DNA from: Saposhnikovia divaricata
Lineage: Eukaryota; Streptophyta; Magnoliopsida; Apiales; Apiaceae
DNA: 64,000 nucleotides
Assembly: GCA_036435485.1 (NCBI GenBank)
Contig: CM071596.1
Span: 18,502,001 to 18,566,000 of the forward strand
Direction: 5' to 3'
Shown here: piece after piece, positions 1 through 8,772 of the stretch
How positions within the stretch are numbered: position 1 is the first letter of the stretch
Layout of the letters: each line of letters begins with the position of its first letter
Made by a program: the position numbers and the translations under genes
The notes under the pieces: model-generated
The model's database searches: none
The model's input: the letters and a program-made list of their open reading frames with translations, nothing else
What the model was told of the DNA's origin: nothing

Positions 1-213
1 GCTGAATCATCAAGACAATTTCCAGGTGAACGGGTATGGAATAGAGACCATCCGCTTGAGTTAATTATTGGTGATCCAGATGCTGGTGTGACTACTAGAA
101 GAACTGCAAGAGCTGACATGGCTAATATCTCCTTATATTCTGGGTTCTTATCCAAGCTTGAACCTAAAGAAATAGAAGAAGCTCTTGGCGATGCTGATTG
201 GGTGATTGCAATG
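1..213 (+). pseudogene. Outer Sirevirus pol, segment before the insertion
   Basis: Frame 1 is open to the insertion point and encodes the linker between integrase and reverse transcriptase. It includes the signature IIGDPDAGV and ends in ADWVIAM. The matching region of the inner element (4740-4884) has the same order of motifs. The frame continues at 12925 after the inner element. This copy of pol is therefore broken by insertion and not by point mutations in this stretch. Confidence 0.85.
209..213 (+). repeat. Target-site duplication CAATG, left copy
   Basis: CAATG directly precedes the inner element and is repeated at 12925-12929 directly after it. A 5-bp duplication is the normal signature of copia integration. 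Confidence 0.95.
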
Positions 214-723
214 TGTTAAATATAATTGATTTGTTTTGATCAGTGTTTAAGTGTTACAGGGAGTTATCAGAGTTTAGCTGGAAGCAGTCAGAGTTTGTGT
301 AAACTCTGACAGTTTGAAGCTCGACAGAGTTTGTTAAACTCTGTCTGGAGGAAGCGCGTCTACTGTTCAACAGTGATTAAAGATTAATTATGGAAGCGAT
401 ATCTTTGAAGATTGGATAGCTATCAAAGAGATCGAGTTGACATAGGAGACGTGTGACAATCTGTAATTGATATCATTGTATAGCTGATTATTAGGAATAT
501 CAATTAGAGATTGTATCTTAGCTGTATTTTTATATAAATACAGATAGGTTAACCCTAGAAGGGTATCGATAACGAATTATCATTATTGTAACCTAGCAGC
601 TCTTTGTGATATTTTACATCACGAAGAGGGTTTGAAATACCAGAAGTTTTTTAAGTGCATAAACGTTTTTACTTGTTAATCTCTCATACAAAGTTGATTA
701 TTATTTGTGTATTCGGCCTAACA
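214..723 (+). repeat. 5' LTR of inner Sirevirus
   Basis: Starts TGTTAAATA and ends GGCCTAACA. A TATA box (TATATAAATA, 531-540) marks the probable promoter. The LTR contains inverted and direct copies of AAACTCTG/CAGAGTTT around 270-345. Confidence 0.95.
531..540 (+). promoter_or_regulatory. TATA box in 5' LTR of inner Sirevirus
   Basis: TATATAAATA lies about 190 bp before the LTR end, as expected for the U3/R boundary. The same box is in the 3' LTR at 12732-12741. Confidence 0.7.
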
Positions 724-725
724 AG

Positions 726-738
726 TGGTATCAGAGCC
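726..738 (+). other. Primer-binding site (initiator tRNA-Met)
   Basis: TGGTATCAGAGCC begins 2 bases after the LTR. It is complementary to the 3' end of plant initiator tRNA-Met, the standard primer of plant copia elements. Confidence 0.9.
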
Positions 739-784
739 AATCTGTTACTTTATTACAGGTTAAGATCCAAACACAACAATAATC

Positions 785-2386
785 ATGTCAGAAATTCCTC
801 CACCAACACCTACTGTTTCTGAAAAGGCTCCTACTACTGTGAGTCGTTATGAGCCAATCAGGGTTCCTATTCTGAGGCCATTAGAGTATGCTACGTGGAA
901 GGTCAAGATGACTATGTTTCTGGAGGCTACAGATCCAGAATATCTTGACAGGATTTATGAAGGTCCTCACAATCCTACAAAGCTATCTGTTGCAGTTGCT
1001 GGTGAAGCAGCAAAAATGGTTCCAAAGGAAAAGAAGGACATGACTCCTGAAGATCTATCATCAATTGCTAAGGATGCAAAAGTTAGGCATTTACTACATA
1101 GTGCCTTAGACAATGTCATGTCTAACAAAGTCATTAACTGCACCACTGCAAAAGAGATATGGGATGCACTTGAAGTCAGGTGTCAAGGAACTGCAGCTAT
1201 TAAGAAGAATAGGAGAAACATACTCACACAAGAGTATGAGCATTTTGAGGCTAAACCTGAAGAGACCATGACAGAAACATTTGATAGATTCTGTAAACTG
1301 ATTAATGATCTGTCATTGGTCAACAAAGAGTATGATCTAGAAGACTCAAATCTCAAGTTTCTTCTTTCTCTACCTGAAAAGTGGGATGTGAAAACAACCA
1401 CTATTAGAGACAACTATGATCTTGCTGAAACAGAGATTGATGAAATTTATGGACTGCTCAAAACTTATGAATTGGAAATGGAGCAGAGAAACAGGAGATC
1501 AAGTAGAAAAGGAAAGTCAGTTGCTCTTAATGTTGAAGAGAAGCCTCAGAAGAAAGAGGCATCAAGAAGGAAAATGAAGGGAAAAGCTTTGGTCATACAT
1601 TCAGAAAGTGATTCACCAAACTCTGATTATGATTCAAACTCTTCTGAATCATCTGACTCTGAGGATGATGAAGAAGAAATGAGAAAAATGGCTGTGCTGA
1701 TGGTGAAAACTTTCAAGAAAATGGGCTTCAAGAATTTCAAGAAAGGAAAAAGGTTTTCTAGGGATTCAAATGAAGACAGGAAAAGCTACAGGAAGTCTGA
1801 TAAGAGAGATTCTAAAGGGAAGAAGGATAAGTCTGAAATTCAATGCTACAAGTGTAAGGAGATGGGTCACTATGCTCCTGAGTGCAAGAAGGGTAAAACT
1901 GGAAAGGTACTCTACACTAAAGGCAGAGATTGGGCAGATACTTCAGATTCTGATGAAGAAGTGAACTATGCTCTCATGGCTACTACTGAATCAGAATCCT
2001 CTGAAAATCAGGTACCTCCAACTACCTATGCTTATAATATTGATGACATTGCTCAATTAAGAATTTTTCTTAAGTCATTGCATATAAGTTATAGGGATCA
2101 GACTTTAGAAAATGAGAGGATAAAAGCTGAAAATTCTGAACTTAAAGAGAGAAATAAACTTGTTGAAGAGAAACTTGAAAACATGCAACAAGTTCAGAAA
2201 GAGAGAGATGATGCTGTTTGCAAAGAACAGATTTTGCTTCAGAAATATAAACAACTAGAATCTGAGTTGGAGGAAGCAAATAAGAAAATTAGGACTTGGA
2301 CTAATTCTGGAAAGGACACTCAACAGATTTTTCAAACAGACACTGTTGGTCTAGGTTATAATGAGGAAGATGAACTTAGATTTTAA
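785..2386 (+). CDS. gag: Sirevirus Gag
   Basis: 533 residues. An N-terminal capsid-type region (about 30-240, with the Gag hallmark near EIWDALEVRCQG) is followed by a basic, Ser/Asp/Glu-rich linker (245-330). Next come a CCHC zinc knuckle (CYKCKEMGHYAPEC, about 355-370) and a coiled-coil tail (about 440-505). It forms the particle that packages element RNA. The ATG follows the primer-binding site after about 45 bases. The frame ends at TAA (2384-2386) but stays open behind it to 3014, where more zinc knuckles follow. It is unclear whether this stop is a mutation, a readthrough site or a true end. Confidence 0.9.
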   Translation: MSEIPPPTPTVSEKAPTTVSRYEPIRVPILRPLEYATWKVKMTMFLEATDPEYLDRIYEGPHNPTKLSVAVAGEAAKMVPKEKKDMTPEDLSSIAKDAKVRHLLHSALDNVMSNKVINCTTAKEIWDALEVRCQGTAAIKKNRRNILTQEYEHFEAKPEETMTETFDRFCKLINDLSLVNKEYDLEDSNLKFLLSLPEKWDVKTTTIRDNYDLAETEIDEIYGLLKTYELEMEQRNRRSSRKGKSVALNVEEKPQKKEASRRKMKGKALVIHSESDSPNSDYDSNSSESSDSEDDEEEMRKMAVLMVKTFKKMGFKNFKKGKRFSRDSNEDRKSYRKSDKRDSKGKKDKSEIQCYKCKEMGHYAPECKKGKTGKVLYTKGRDWADTSDSDEEVNYALMATTESESSENQVPPTTYAYNIDDIAQLRIFLKSLHISYRDQTLENERIKAENSELKERNKLVEEKLENMQQVQKERDDAVCKEQILLQKYKQLESELEEANKKIRTWTNSGKDTQQIFQTDTVGLGYNEEDELRF

Positions 2387-3016
2387 AATCAAGTTAAAGT
2401 CAGAACTAAATTTGTTCATGGAACCAGTAAATTTTTGTCTGAGAATGAAAAAGAAGCTGTCAAAAGAGAACCAGTAAAAACTAGTGTTAATCAGGTTAAT
2501 ATTGGTTCAATGACAGATAAACAACTCAAACATAAATTGAAGGAGTTAAAATCTGTTGAGAAAAAGAAAGTGTCAAACAAGAACAGAAATGGAAAAGTAG
2601 GCATTACTTCAGGAAATAAACCAATGCTTGCTAGTTATGCTCCAAGAAAGACATGTCATAACTGTGGTAGTACTAAGCATCTTGCAAATTTCTGCAAGAA
2701 AAATAAAAATATAAATTCTTTACCTACAAAGTCTGAGGTAAAGAAGGATTTTGCTAGAACTAAGCCACAGACTCTATGCACACACTGTGGAAGCACTTGG
2801 CATTCCATCTATACTTGCAGAAAATATCATGCTATCTATCATAATTACTATGAACTGAAACCCAATCTAAAATGGGTTAAAGTTGATACTGCAAGTGCAA
2901 ACACTGATACTGTTAGCTCAAACTCTGATAATGTTAATTCCGCTGCAAAAGCTAACAAAGTTAAGAATGCCAAAGGATCCAAGCAAGTCTGGATCCTTAA
3001 AACTAATCCTCAGTAA
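2387..3016 (+). CDS. Second zinc-knuckle ORF, in frame with Gag
   Basis: This segment is in the same frame as Gag, separated only by the TAA at 2384. The first in-frame ATG is at 2510; the open frame holds about 209 codons. It is lysine-rich and has two cysteine/histidine knuckles, CHNCGSTKHLANFC and CTHCGSTWHSIYTC, followed by a Tyr-rich stretch and the segment KQVWILKTNPQ. That segment normally precedes the protease in related copia elements. It is therefore most likely the C-terminal nucleocapsid part of Gag. It ends at TAA 3014-3016. The pol frame opens at 3027 in another frame, without overlap. Confidence 0.75.
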   Translation, partial: NQVKVRTKFVHGTSKFLSENEKEAVKREPVKTSVNQVNIGSMTDKQLKHKLKELKSVEKKKVSNKNRNGKVGITSGNKPMLASYAPRKTCHNCGSTKHLANFCKKNKNINSLPTKSEVKKDFARTKPQTLCTHCGSTWHSIYTCRKYHAIYHNYYELKPNLKWVKVDTASANTDTVSSNSDNVNSAAKANKVKNAKGSKQVWILKTNPQ

Positions 3017-3026
3017 TTGTTTGTGA

Positions 3027-6000
3027 TTGCAGGGTAACAGGGAGGCAACCCTAGTCGTGGACAGTGGATGTTCAGGACACATGACTGGAAATAAAGCCCT
3101 GCTATCAGAATATGAGGAGAAGGCTGGCCCAAAAGTTTCCTATGGTGATGGCAATATAGGAAGAACATTGGGATATGGCAATATCAATCTTGGAAATGTC
3201 ATCATCAACAATGTAGCTCATGTCCCAGGACTCAAGCATGACCTGCTATCTGTGAGTCAAATCTGTGACAAGGGATATCATGTAGATTTCCAACCTGAAT
3301 ATTGTGAAGTTATCAGCAAATCTACAGGAAAGGTTGTTCTAGTTGGTCACAGGCAAAACAACATTTATGAAATCAAGCTTTTGATAGACTCTGTTGGAAA
3401 AGCTGTTTGCCTGTCTACAAGAATGTCTAGTGAAGAGAGTTGGAAGTGGCACAAGAAACTCTCACATTTGAACTTGAACAACATCAATGAATTGATCAGA
3501 AAGGATCTTGTAAGAGGACTCCCAAAGACCCTGTTAAATGTTGATGGCCTATGTGACTCATGTCAGAAGGCTAAACAAAGGAAGTCATCTTTCAAGAGCA
3601 AAACAGAATCTTCTATCACTGATCCTCATCATCTTCTTCATGTTGATCTATTTGGTCCAGTAAATGTTATGTCTATTGCAAGGAAGAAATATGCTTTAGT
3701 CATTGTTGATGAATACACTAGATTCACCTGGGTGTATTTTCTAGCAAAGAAGGATGAAACTGCATCAACTCTGATGGAGCATGTGAAGCTTCTGGACAAA
3801 GGATCAAGCAACAAAGTGAGAATCATCAGAAGTGATAATGGAACTGAGTTCAGAAATACAACAATGGAAGAATTCTGCAAGGACAATGGAGTGAAACAAG
3901 AATTTTCAGCACCTGGTACACCACAACAAAATGGTGTAGTTGAAAGGAAAAATAGAACATTAATTGAAGCTGCCAGAACTATGCTTGATGAAGCAAGATT
4001 GCCAACTTATTTCTGGGCAGAAGCTGTTCAAACTGCTTGTTTTACTCAAAATGCAACACTGATCAATAAGCATGGAAAGACACCATATGAGATGGTGAAG
4101 AAAAAGAAGCCTAACCTGAAATACTTTCATATTTTCGGGTGGAAATGTTTCGTTTTGAAGACTCATCCAGAACAGTTGACCAAGTTTGAGTTAAAGGCAG
4201 ATGAAGGAATTTTTGTTGGCTATCCACTGTCAACAAAGGCATTCAGAGTTTACAATCTGAGAACTAAAGTGATCATGGAATCAATACATGTTTCTTTTGA
4301 TGATAAGAAGATAACTGGACTTGAAGACAAAGACGAATATGATCAACTGAACTTTGAAAATGAAGTTTTAAACTCTGATGAAGGAAACTCTGATGAAACA
4401 ATTCTGACAGACTCTGTTGAAACAAACTCTGAACCTCTACTGGTAAATTCTGGAGAAACTTCTCAGTCACAACAAAGAGGAGAACCAGTTGAGGGGGAGC
4501 ATGATCAAGATGAAGACTCAAACACTGATACTGAGTCAACTGGAAAATCTGGATCAAACTCTGATGCTTCAAACTCTGAAAATTCAAATTCTGACTCTGG
4601 ACAGTCAAGTTCAGGGGGAGTCTCAGAAAACGAAAATAGATCACAACAAAATCAGGAGAGCATGGATCAAGGGGGAGGATCACATGCTGATAGAAGTCAT
4701 TTGCCTTCTGCTAGGAAATGGACTAAATCACATACACCTGATTTGATAATTGGTGATCCAGATGCAAAAGTAAAGACAAGAAGTGCTACTGCAAGTGAAT
4801 GTCTATTTCATGCATTCTTGTCTAAAAATGAACCAAAGAAAGTGGAAGAAGCTCTTCAAGATGCAGACTGGATAACAGCAATGCAGGAAGAGTTAAATGA
4901 ATTTGAAAGAAATGAAGTTTGGACCCTTGTACCAAGGCCAAAGAACAGATCTATTGTTGGTACTAAATGGGTTTTCAGAAACAAGACTGACAGTGAAGGT
5001 GTTATCACGAGGAACAAGGCTAGACTGGTAGCAAAAGGTTATTCACAGCAGGAAGGAATAGATTATGATGAAACATTTGCTCCAGTAGCAAGATTGGAGG
5101 CAATCAGAATCTTTCTAGCATATGCCTCTCACAAGAAATTCAAAGTGTTCCAGATGGATGTGAAAAGTGCTTTTCTGAATGGAAAGCTTGAAGAAGAAGT
5201 GTTTGTTGAACAACCACCAGGATTTGTGGACCCCAAATATCCAGATTATGTCTACAGGCTAAATAAGGCACTATATGGACTTAAGCAGGCACCAAGAGCA
5301 TGGTATGAGACACTTGCTCAGTTTCTTCTAGAAAGTGGATTCAACAGAGGTAAAATTTACAAAACTCTGTTTTATTTCAACCAAGGAAGTGACCTCCTTT
5401 TAGTTCAAATTTATGTTGATGACATCATCTTTGGGTCTACTAATGATAAACTCTGTAAGAAGTTTGCCAAGCTCATGCAGTCCAGATATCAAATGAGCAT
5501 GATGGGAGAGCTTAGTTACTTTCTAGGCCTACAGGTGAAACAAACAGAAGATGGAATTTTCATTAATCAAGAAAAATACACCAGAAATCTTCTCAAGAAA
5601 TTTGGTATGCTTGACTGTTCATCTGCATCAACTCCCATGGCAACAGCAACTAAACTGGACAAAGACACAGGAGTTTCAGTGGATATGACAAACTTCAGGG
5701 GCATGATAGGATCTCTTCTATACTTGACAGCTAGTAGGCCTGACATCATGTATGCAACCTGTCTTTGTGCAAGGTTTCAGGCAGATCCTAGAGAGCCACA
5801 TCTGACAGCTGTGAAAAGAATCTTCAAGTATCTCAAGGGCACCATATCATTAGGTCTGTGGTACCCCAGAGAATCAGATTTTAAGCTACTTGGATATTCT
5901 GATGCAGACTTTGCAGGCTGTAAGGTAGACAGAAAGAGCACTAGTGGAAGTTGTCAATTTCTTGGTGACAGACTTGTTTCCTGGTACAGCAAGAAACAGA

Positions 6001-6356
6001 AATCAATCTCCACATCTACAGCTGAAGCAGAGTATATTGCAGCTGGTAGCTGTTGTGCACAGATCTTATGGATGAAGAATCAATTGCTGGATTATGGATT
6101 GAGGTACAGTAATATACCTATTTACTGTGATAACCAAAGTGCTATTGCTATGACAGGTAATCCAGTACAGCATTCAATGACAAAGCACATCAGCATAAGG
6201 TACCACTTCATCAGAGAACATGTGGAAGAAGGAAATATTGAACTACATTTTGTCTCTACAGAACAACAGCTTGCAGATATCTTCACTAAACCATTGAGTG
6301 AAGTTACATTTACAAGGCTGGTTAATGAACTAGGAATGATCTCTGGTTCTGACTAG
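3027..6356 (+). CDS. pol: Sirevirus Pol (protease, integrase, RT, RNase H)
   Basis: About 1,109 codons, intact. The aspartic protease site is DSGCSGHMTG (residues about 12-21). The pre-integrase zinc site follows (HKKLSHLN...CDSCQKAK). The integrase core shows HVDLFGPV, RSDNGTEF and QNGVVERKN as its D, D and E positions. A Ser/Asn/Asp-rich linker (about 440-560) precedes RT, which has QMDVKSAFLNG and the catalytic YVDD. RNase H shows SDADFAG, STAEAEYIAAG and YCDNQSA. The frame opens after a TGA with no ATG at its 5' edge, so it must be expressed as a fusion or by recoding or splicing. The sequence just before it, TTTGTGATTGCAG, resembles a 3' splice site. Confidence 0.92.
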   Translation: MQGNREATLVVDSGCSGHMTGNKALLSEYEEKAGPKVSYGDGNIGRTLGYGNINLGNVIINNVAHVPGLKHDLLSVSQICDKGYHVDFQPEYCEVISKSTGKVVLVGHRQNNIYEIKLLIDSVGKAVCLSTRMSSEESWKWHKKLSHLNLNNINELIRKDLVRGLPKTLLNVDGLCDSCQKAKQRKSSFKSKTESSITDPHHLLHVDLFGPVNVMSIARKKYALVIVDEYTRFTWVYFLAKKDETASTLMEHVKLLDKGSSNKVRIIRSDNGTEFRNTTMEEFCKDNGVKQEFSAPGTPQQNGVVERKNRTLIEAARTMLDEARLPTYFWAEAVQTACFTQNATLINKHGKTPYEMVKKKKPNLKYFHIFGWKCFVLKTHPEQLTKFELKADEGIFVGYPLSTKAFRVYNLRTKVIMESIHVSFDDKKITGLEDKDEYDQLNFENEVLNSDEGNSDETILTDSVETNSEPLLVNSGETSQSQQRGEPVEGEHDQDEDSNTDTESTGKSGSNSDASNSENSNSDSGQSSSGGVSENENRSQQNQESMDQGGGSHADRSHLPSARKWTKSHTPDLIIGDPDAKVKTRSATASECLFHAFLSKNEPKKVEEALQDADWITAMQEELNEFERNEVWTLVPRPKNRSIVGTKWVFRNKTDSEGVITRNKARLVAKGYSQQEGIDYDETFAPVARLEAIRIFLAYASHKKFKVFQMDVKSAFLNGKLEEEVFVEQPPGFVDPKYPDYVYRLNKALYGLKQAPRAWYETLAQFLLESGFNRGKIYKTLFYFNQGSDLLLVQIYVDDIIFGSTNDKLCKKFAKLMQSRYQMSMMGELSYFLGLQVKQTEDGIFINQEKYTRNLLKKFGMLDCSSASTPMATATKLDKDTGVSVDMTNFRGMIGSLLYLTASRPDIMYATCLCARFQADPREPHLTAVKRIFKYLKGTISLGLWYPRESDFKLLGYSDADFAGCKVDRKSTSGSCQFLGDRLVSWYSKKQKSISTSTAEAEYIAAGSCCAQILWMKNQLLDYGLRYSNIPIYCDNQSAIAMTGNPVQHSMTKHISIRYHFIREHVEEGNIELHFVSTEQQLADIFTKPLSEVTFTRLVNELGMISGSD

Positions 6357-7860
6357 AAATGTTGGTTAGATTCAAACTTTACTTATGTGATGTATTAATC
6401 ATATTTCCTGATTGGTTAAATACTAAGTGAACTCTGTTGATTAAACTCTGTTATGCATACTCTGTTAAACTCTGTCAGCATGTCTGTATGTCATACACTG
6501 TTAATACGTTTGATAAACTCTGTGAACTTTGAGTTGATTTTTGTCTGAATGAAAACACCAATGAAGAAATATGTATGAAGCATGATTCTCAGCAATTAAT
6601 CATGAATCTTTCTGAGTTATTGAGATCTAATCTTAGATTGTGCAGAAAGTTAACACAGCATGATACTGGCTCATATTTATAGCATCTCTTAGTTTATTTT
6701 GTCCTAAACTCTGAGTCTATAAATACTGTGTGCATTACCTTTCATGAAGAACTACTGATGTTGATGAACTCTAAACTCTGTTAGTTATACTCTGATAAAA
6801 TAAAATGTTTACTGCAATACCCCAAAGAAAGTGTATATAGGTTGTTATACTCCTTTGAGATTATGTTGGATACTAGGATGACCCAGGAACCTATTGGTAT
6901 ATAATATGTGCTAAAATTCTCTGATTTTTGGTGACTAGTTAAATACTAGGATGACCCAGGAACTTATCAAAATGATAAGGGCTAAAATTTTTGAATTTTT
7001 GGTGACTGGTTCCAACCTCTGATTACTGGAATGAAAAAAAAAATGAAAAAAAATGAAAAAAAAAAATATGTGTATATAAAGAGGGGATAAAATAAAAGAA
7101 TTACTGTATAAAGTTCGAATACTTCAGAGTTTAGCTTTCATCATACAGTCAGTGTTTACTATGACAGTTTGTGCATCCAGTGTTTATTGATTTACTTTAT
7201 GGATTTTATGAAAAATTAGATGCTCTAAAAATTGATTCAGTAAACTCTGCTTCACACACACATATTTTCACAACTGTGCAATTTATGAAAGGGTTTCGGT
7301 GATAAAGTTGGAGAATTGACAAACACTGTTGATTCGTGGTTCGTACTCTAAGGTAAATTTTCATTTGGATAATTTGAAAATTTTGGAGTAAATAGAACTT
7401 TTGACAACTGTTAATAAGTGTATTGTTGATTTGTGGTTCGTAATCTGAGTTCTTGAGTTCTCGAATAGAGTAATAGACATGTCGAATCTCTGAGTTATCG
7501 AATGACACTTTGACTTGTTGACTCTCAGAGATGTCGAATAGTGTTTTAACAAATATCGCCTCGACTTGTCGAATGCTAGACTTCTCGAATAGAACACAAC
7601 ACTTCTCGAATTGGTACTCTGTTCTGTTCCTGATTTAATTGTGATTATTGTTGATGAATTTGTTTCTTATATGATTACTTTAAATAGTTTTCATATTCTC
7701 TTCTTTGATTTAATTCTTTGAAGAACAGTTCATAAACAAAAAAAAAATATTGCAGAACACAATGAATATGATTAGAAAAACAAAATTTTGATTGATAATA
7801 AGAAAGAGATTACAAGCATATATTACATATTTTTGTTCTCTCTATCTGCTAATCTATTCA
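6357..7860 (+). other. Spacer between pol and antisense gene, repeat-rich
   Basis: No coding region is supported. AAACTCTG-like octamers cluster at 6425-6535 and 6700-6790. A tandem duplication of about 73 bp is seen at 6869-7015, each unit carrying ATACTAGGATGACCCAGGAAC. An A-rich tract lies at 7033-7070. A second motif, TCGAAT/TTCTCGAATAG, recurs at 7455-7615. Confidence 0.7.
6869..7015 (+). repeat. Tandem duplication (about 73-bp unit)
   Basis: Two units both begin ATACTAGGATGACCCAGGAAC, continue through GCTAAAAT and TTTTTGGTGACT, and are offset by about 73 bp. They are diverged at several positions. Confidence 0.75.
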
Positions 7861-7981
7861 ACAGGAAAGTAAAAGGTCCTTCCACACCACTCCATTGTTA
7901 GCAAAAATTCCCAGATCCCATCTTTGCCACTTTATTTGGGTGGAAGTTGAAGGGATAAGGTTATTTTTGCTGACATATTCA

Positions 7982-8239
7982 TTAACAATGGTTGGTGGTG
8001 GTGGATGAGGATGCCTTCGAGGAGAGCCATGCCAATGTTGCTTGGAGGGCAGCATCGATGTCGATCACCCTTGCAGGTTTCTCTCTCTCGAGCTCTTCCA
8101 GACCAGTATCCATTTGCAGCCACAGCGTCTCAAGCTGTCTTTCCCACTCAAACGCTTCAAACTCTTCACGAGTATAACTGAAGATGTCTCTATTTTCGAC
8201 AAGATGAAGGTTTTTCTCTTTGATGGTAAGGTTAGCCAT
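7982..8239 (-). CDS. Small antisense gene inside the Sirevirus, function unknown
   Basis: 85 residues on the strand opposite to gag/pol. The ATG sits in an excellent plant context (AACAATGGCT). The protein starts MANLTIKEKNLHLVENRDIF. It is acidic and probably largely helical (segment EEFEAFEWERQLETLWLQM), with a Ser/Thr-rich end and no membrane segment. A TATA-like box lies about 100 bp upstream and an AT-rich 3' region follows. Antisense extra ORFs between pol and the 3' LTR are known in some plant gypsy (Tat-lineage) elements; I cannot name a family for this one. The start context and promoter layout favour a real gene over a chance frame. The outer Sirevirus shows no counterpart. Confidence 0.5.
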   Translation of the reverse strand: MANLTIKEKNLHLVENRDIFSYTREEFEAFEWERQLETLWLQMDTGLEELEREKPARVIDIDAALQATLAWLSSKASSSTTTNHC

Positions 8240-8333
8240 TGTTTTTCAAGAGTATTTGGTTTGAAAGGTTTGTGATTTTACAGGGGAAACTGAAAGGTTA
8301 AAGGTTTAATGAAATAATCTGATCAAGTCTCTA

Positions 8334-8345
8334 GGCCTTAAATAG
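8334..8345 (-). promoter_or_regulatory. Putative TATA box of antisense gene
   Basis: Read on the minus strand the site is CTATTTAAGGCC. It lies about 95-105 bp before the antisense ATG (8239), leaving a 5' leader of about 70 bases. Confidence 0.4.
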
Positions 8346-8772
8346 AGATGGGTAAGAACGAAGTCCTTAATCGCTTCGTATTCTGGTTATTAAAGGCAAC
8401 AGGTAAACGTTTCAAATTCTGATTTTACTTGGGTCCAGATATTTTTAAAAGAGTATTATTTGATTTTTGTTAAAATCAAATATTTTAATGTTTTAATTTT
8501 AATATACTCTTTTTAAAAATAGGCGCACATGACCCACTCGCCTTTAATGTGTCCCACTTACCTATTATCGTGTCCCACTACACATTAATCAAGGAACTGA
8601 TTGAGTGTTTGTTACATAAGAGATTGAGTTTTTATTAATTTAATCACTTTTGTGTCCAAACGAGTTTGCTTTATTCTTACTCTCACAGTTTTCTTATTTT
8701 TCTCTTGGGCACTCACGCAAACACCTTTTCTACATTCATATCTTTTGGAAATTCTTGGAAATTCTTAACTCA

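Noticed and set aside
4273..4746. Frames opposite to and overlapping the pol linker
   Set aside because: Shadows of a low-complexity Ser/Asn/Asp coding stretch; no start context or conserved motif.
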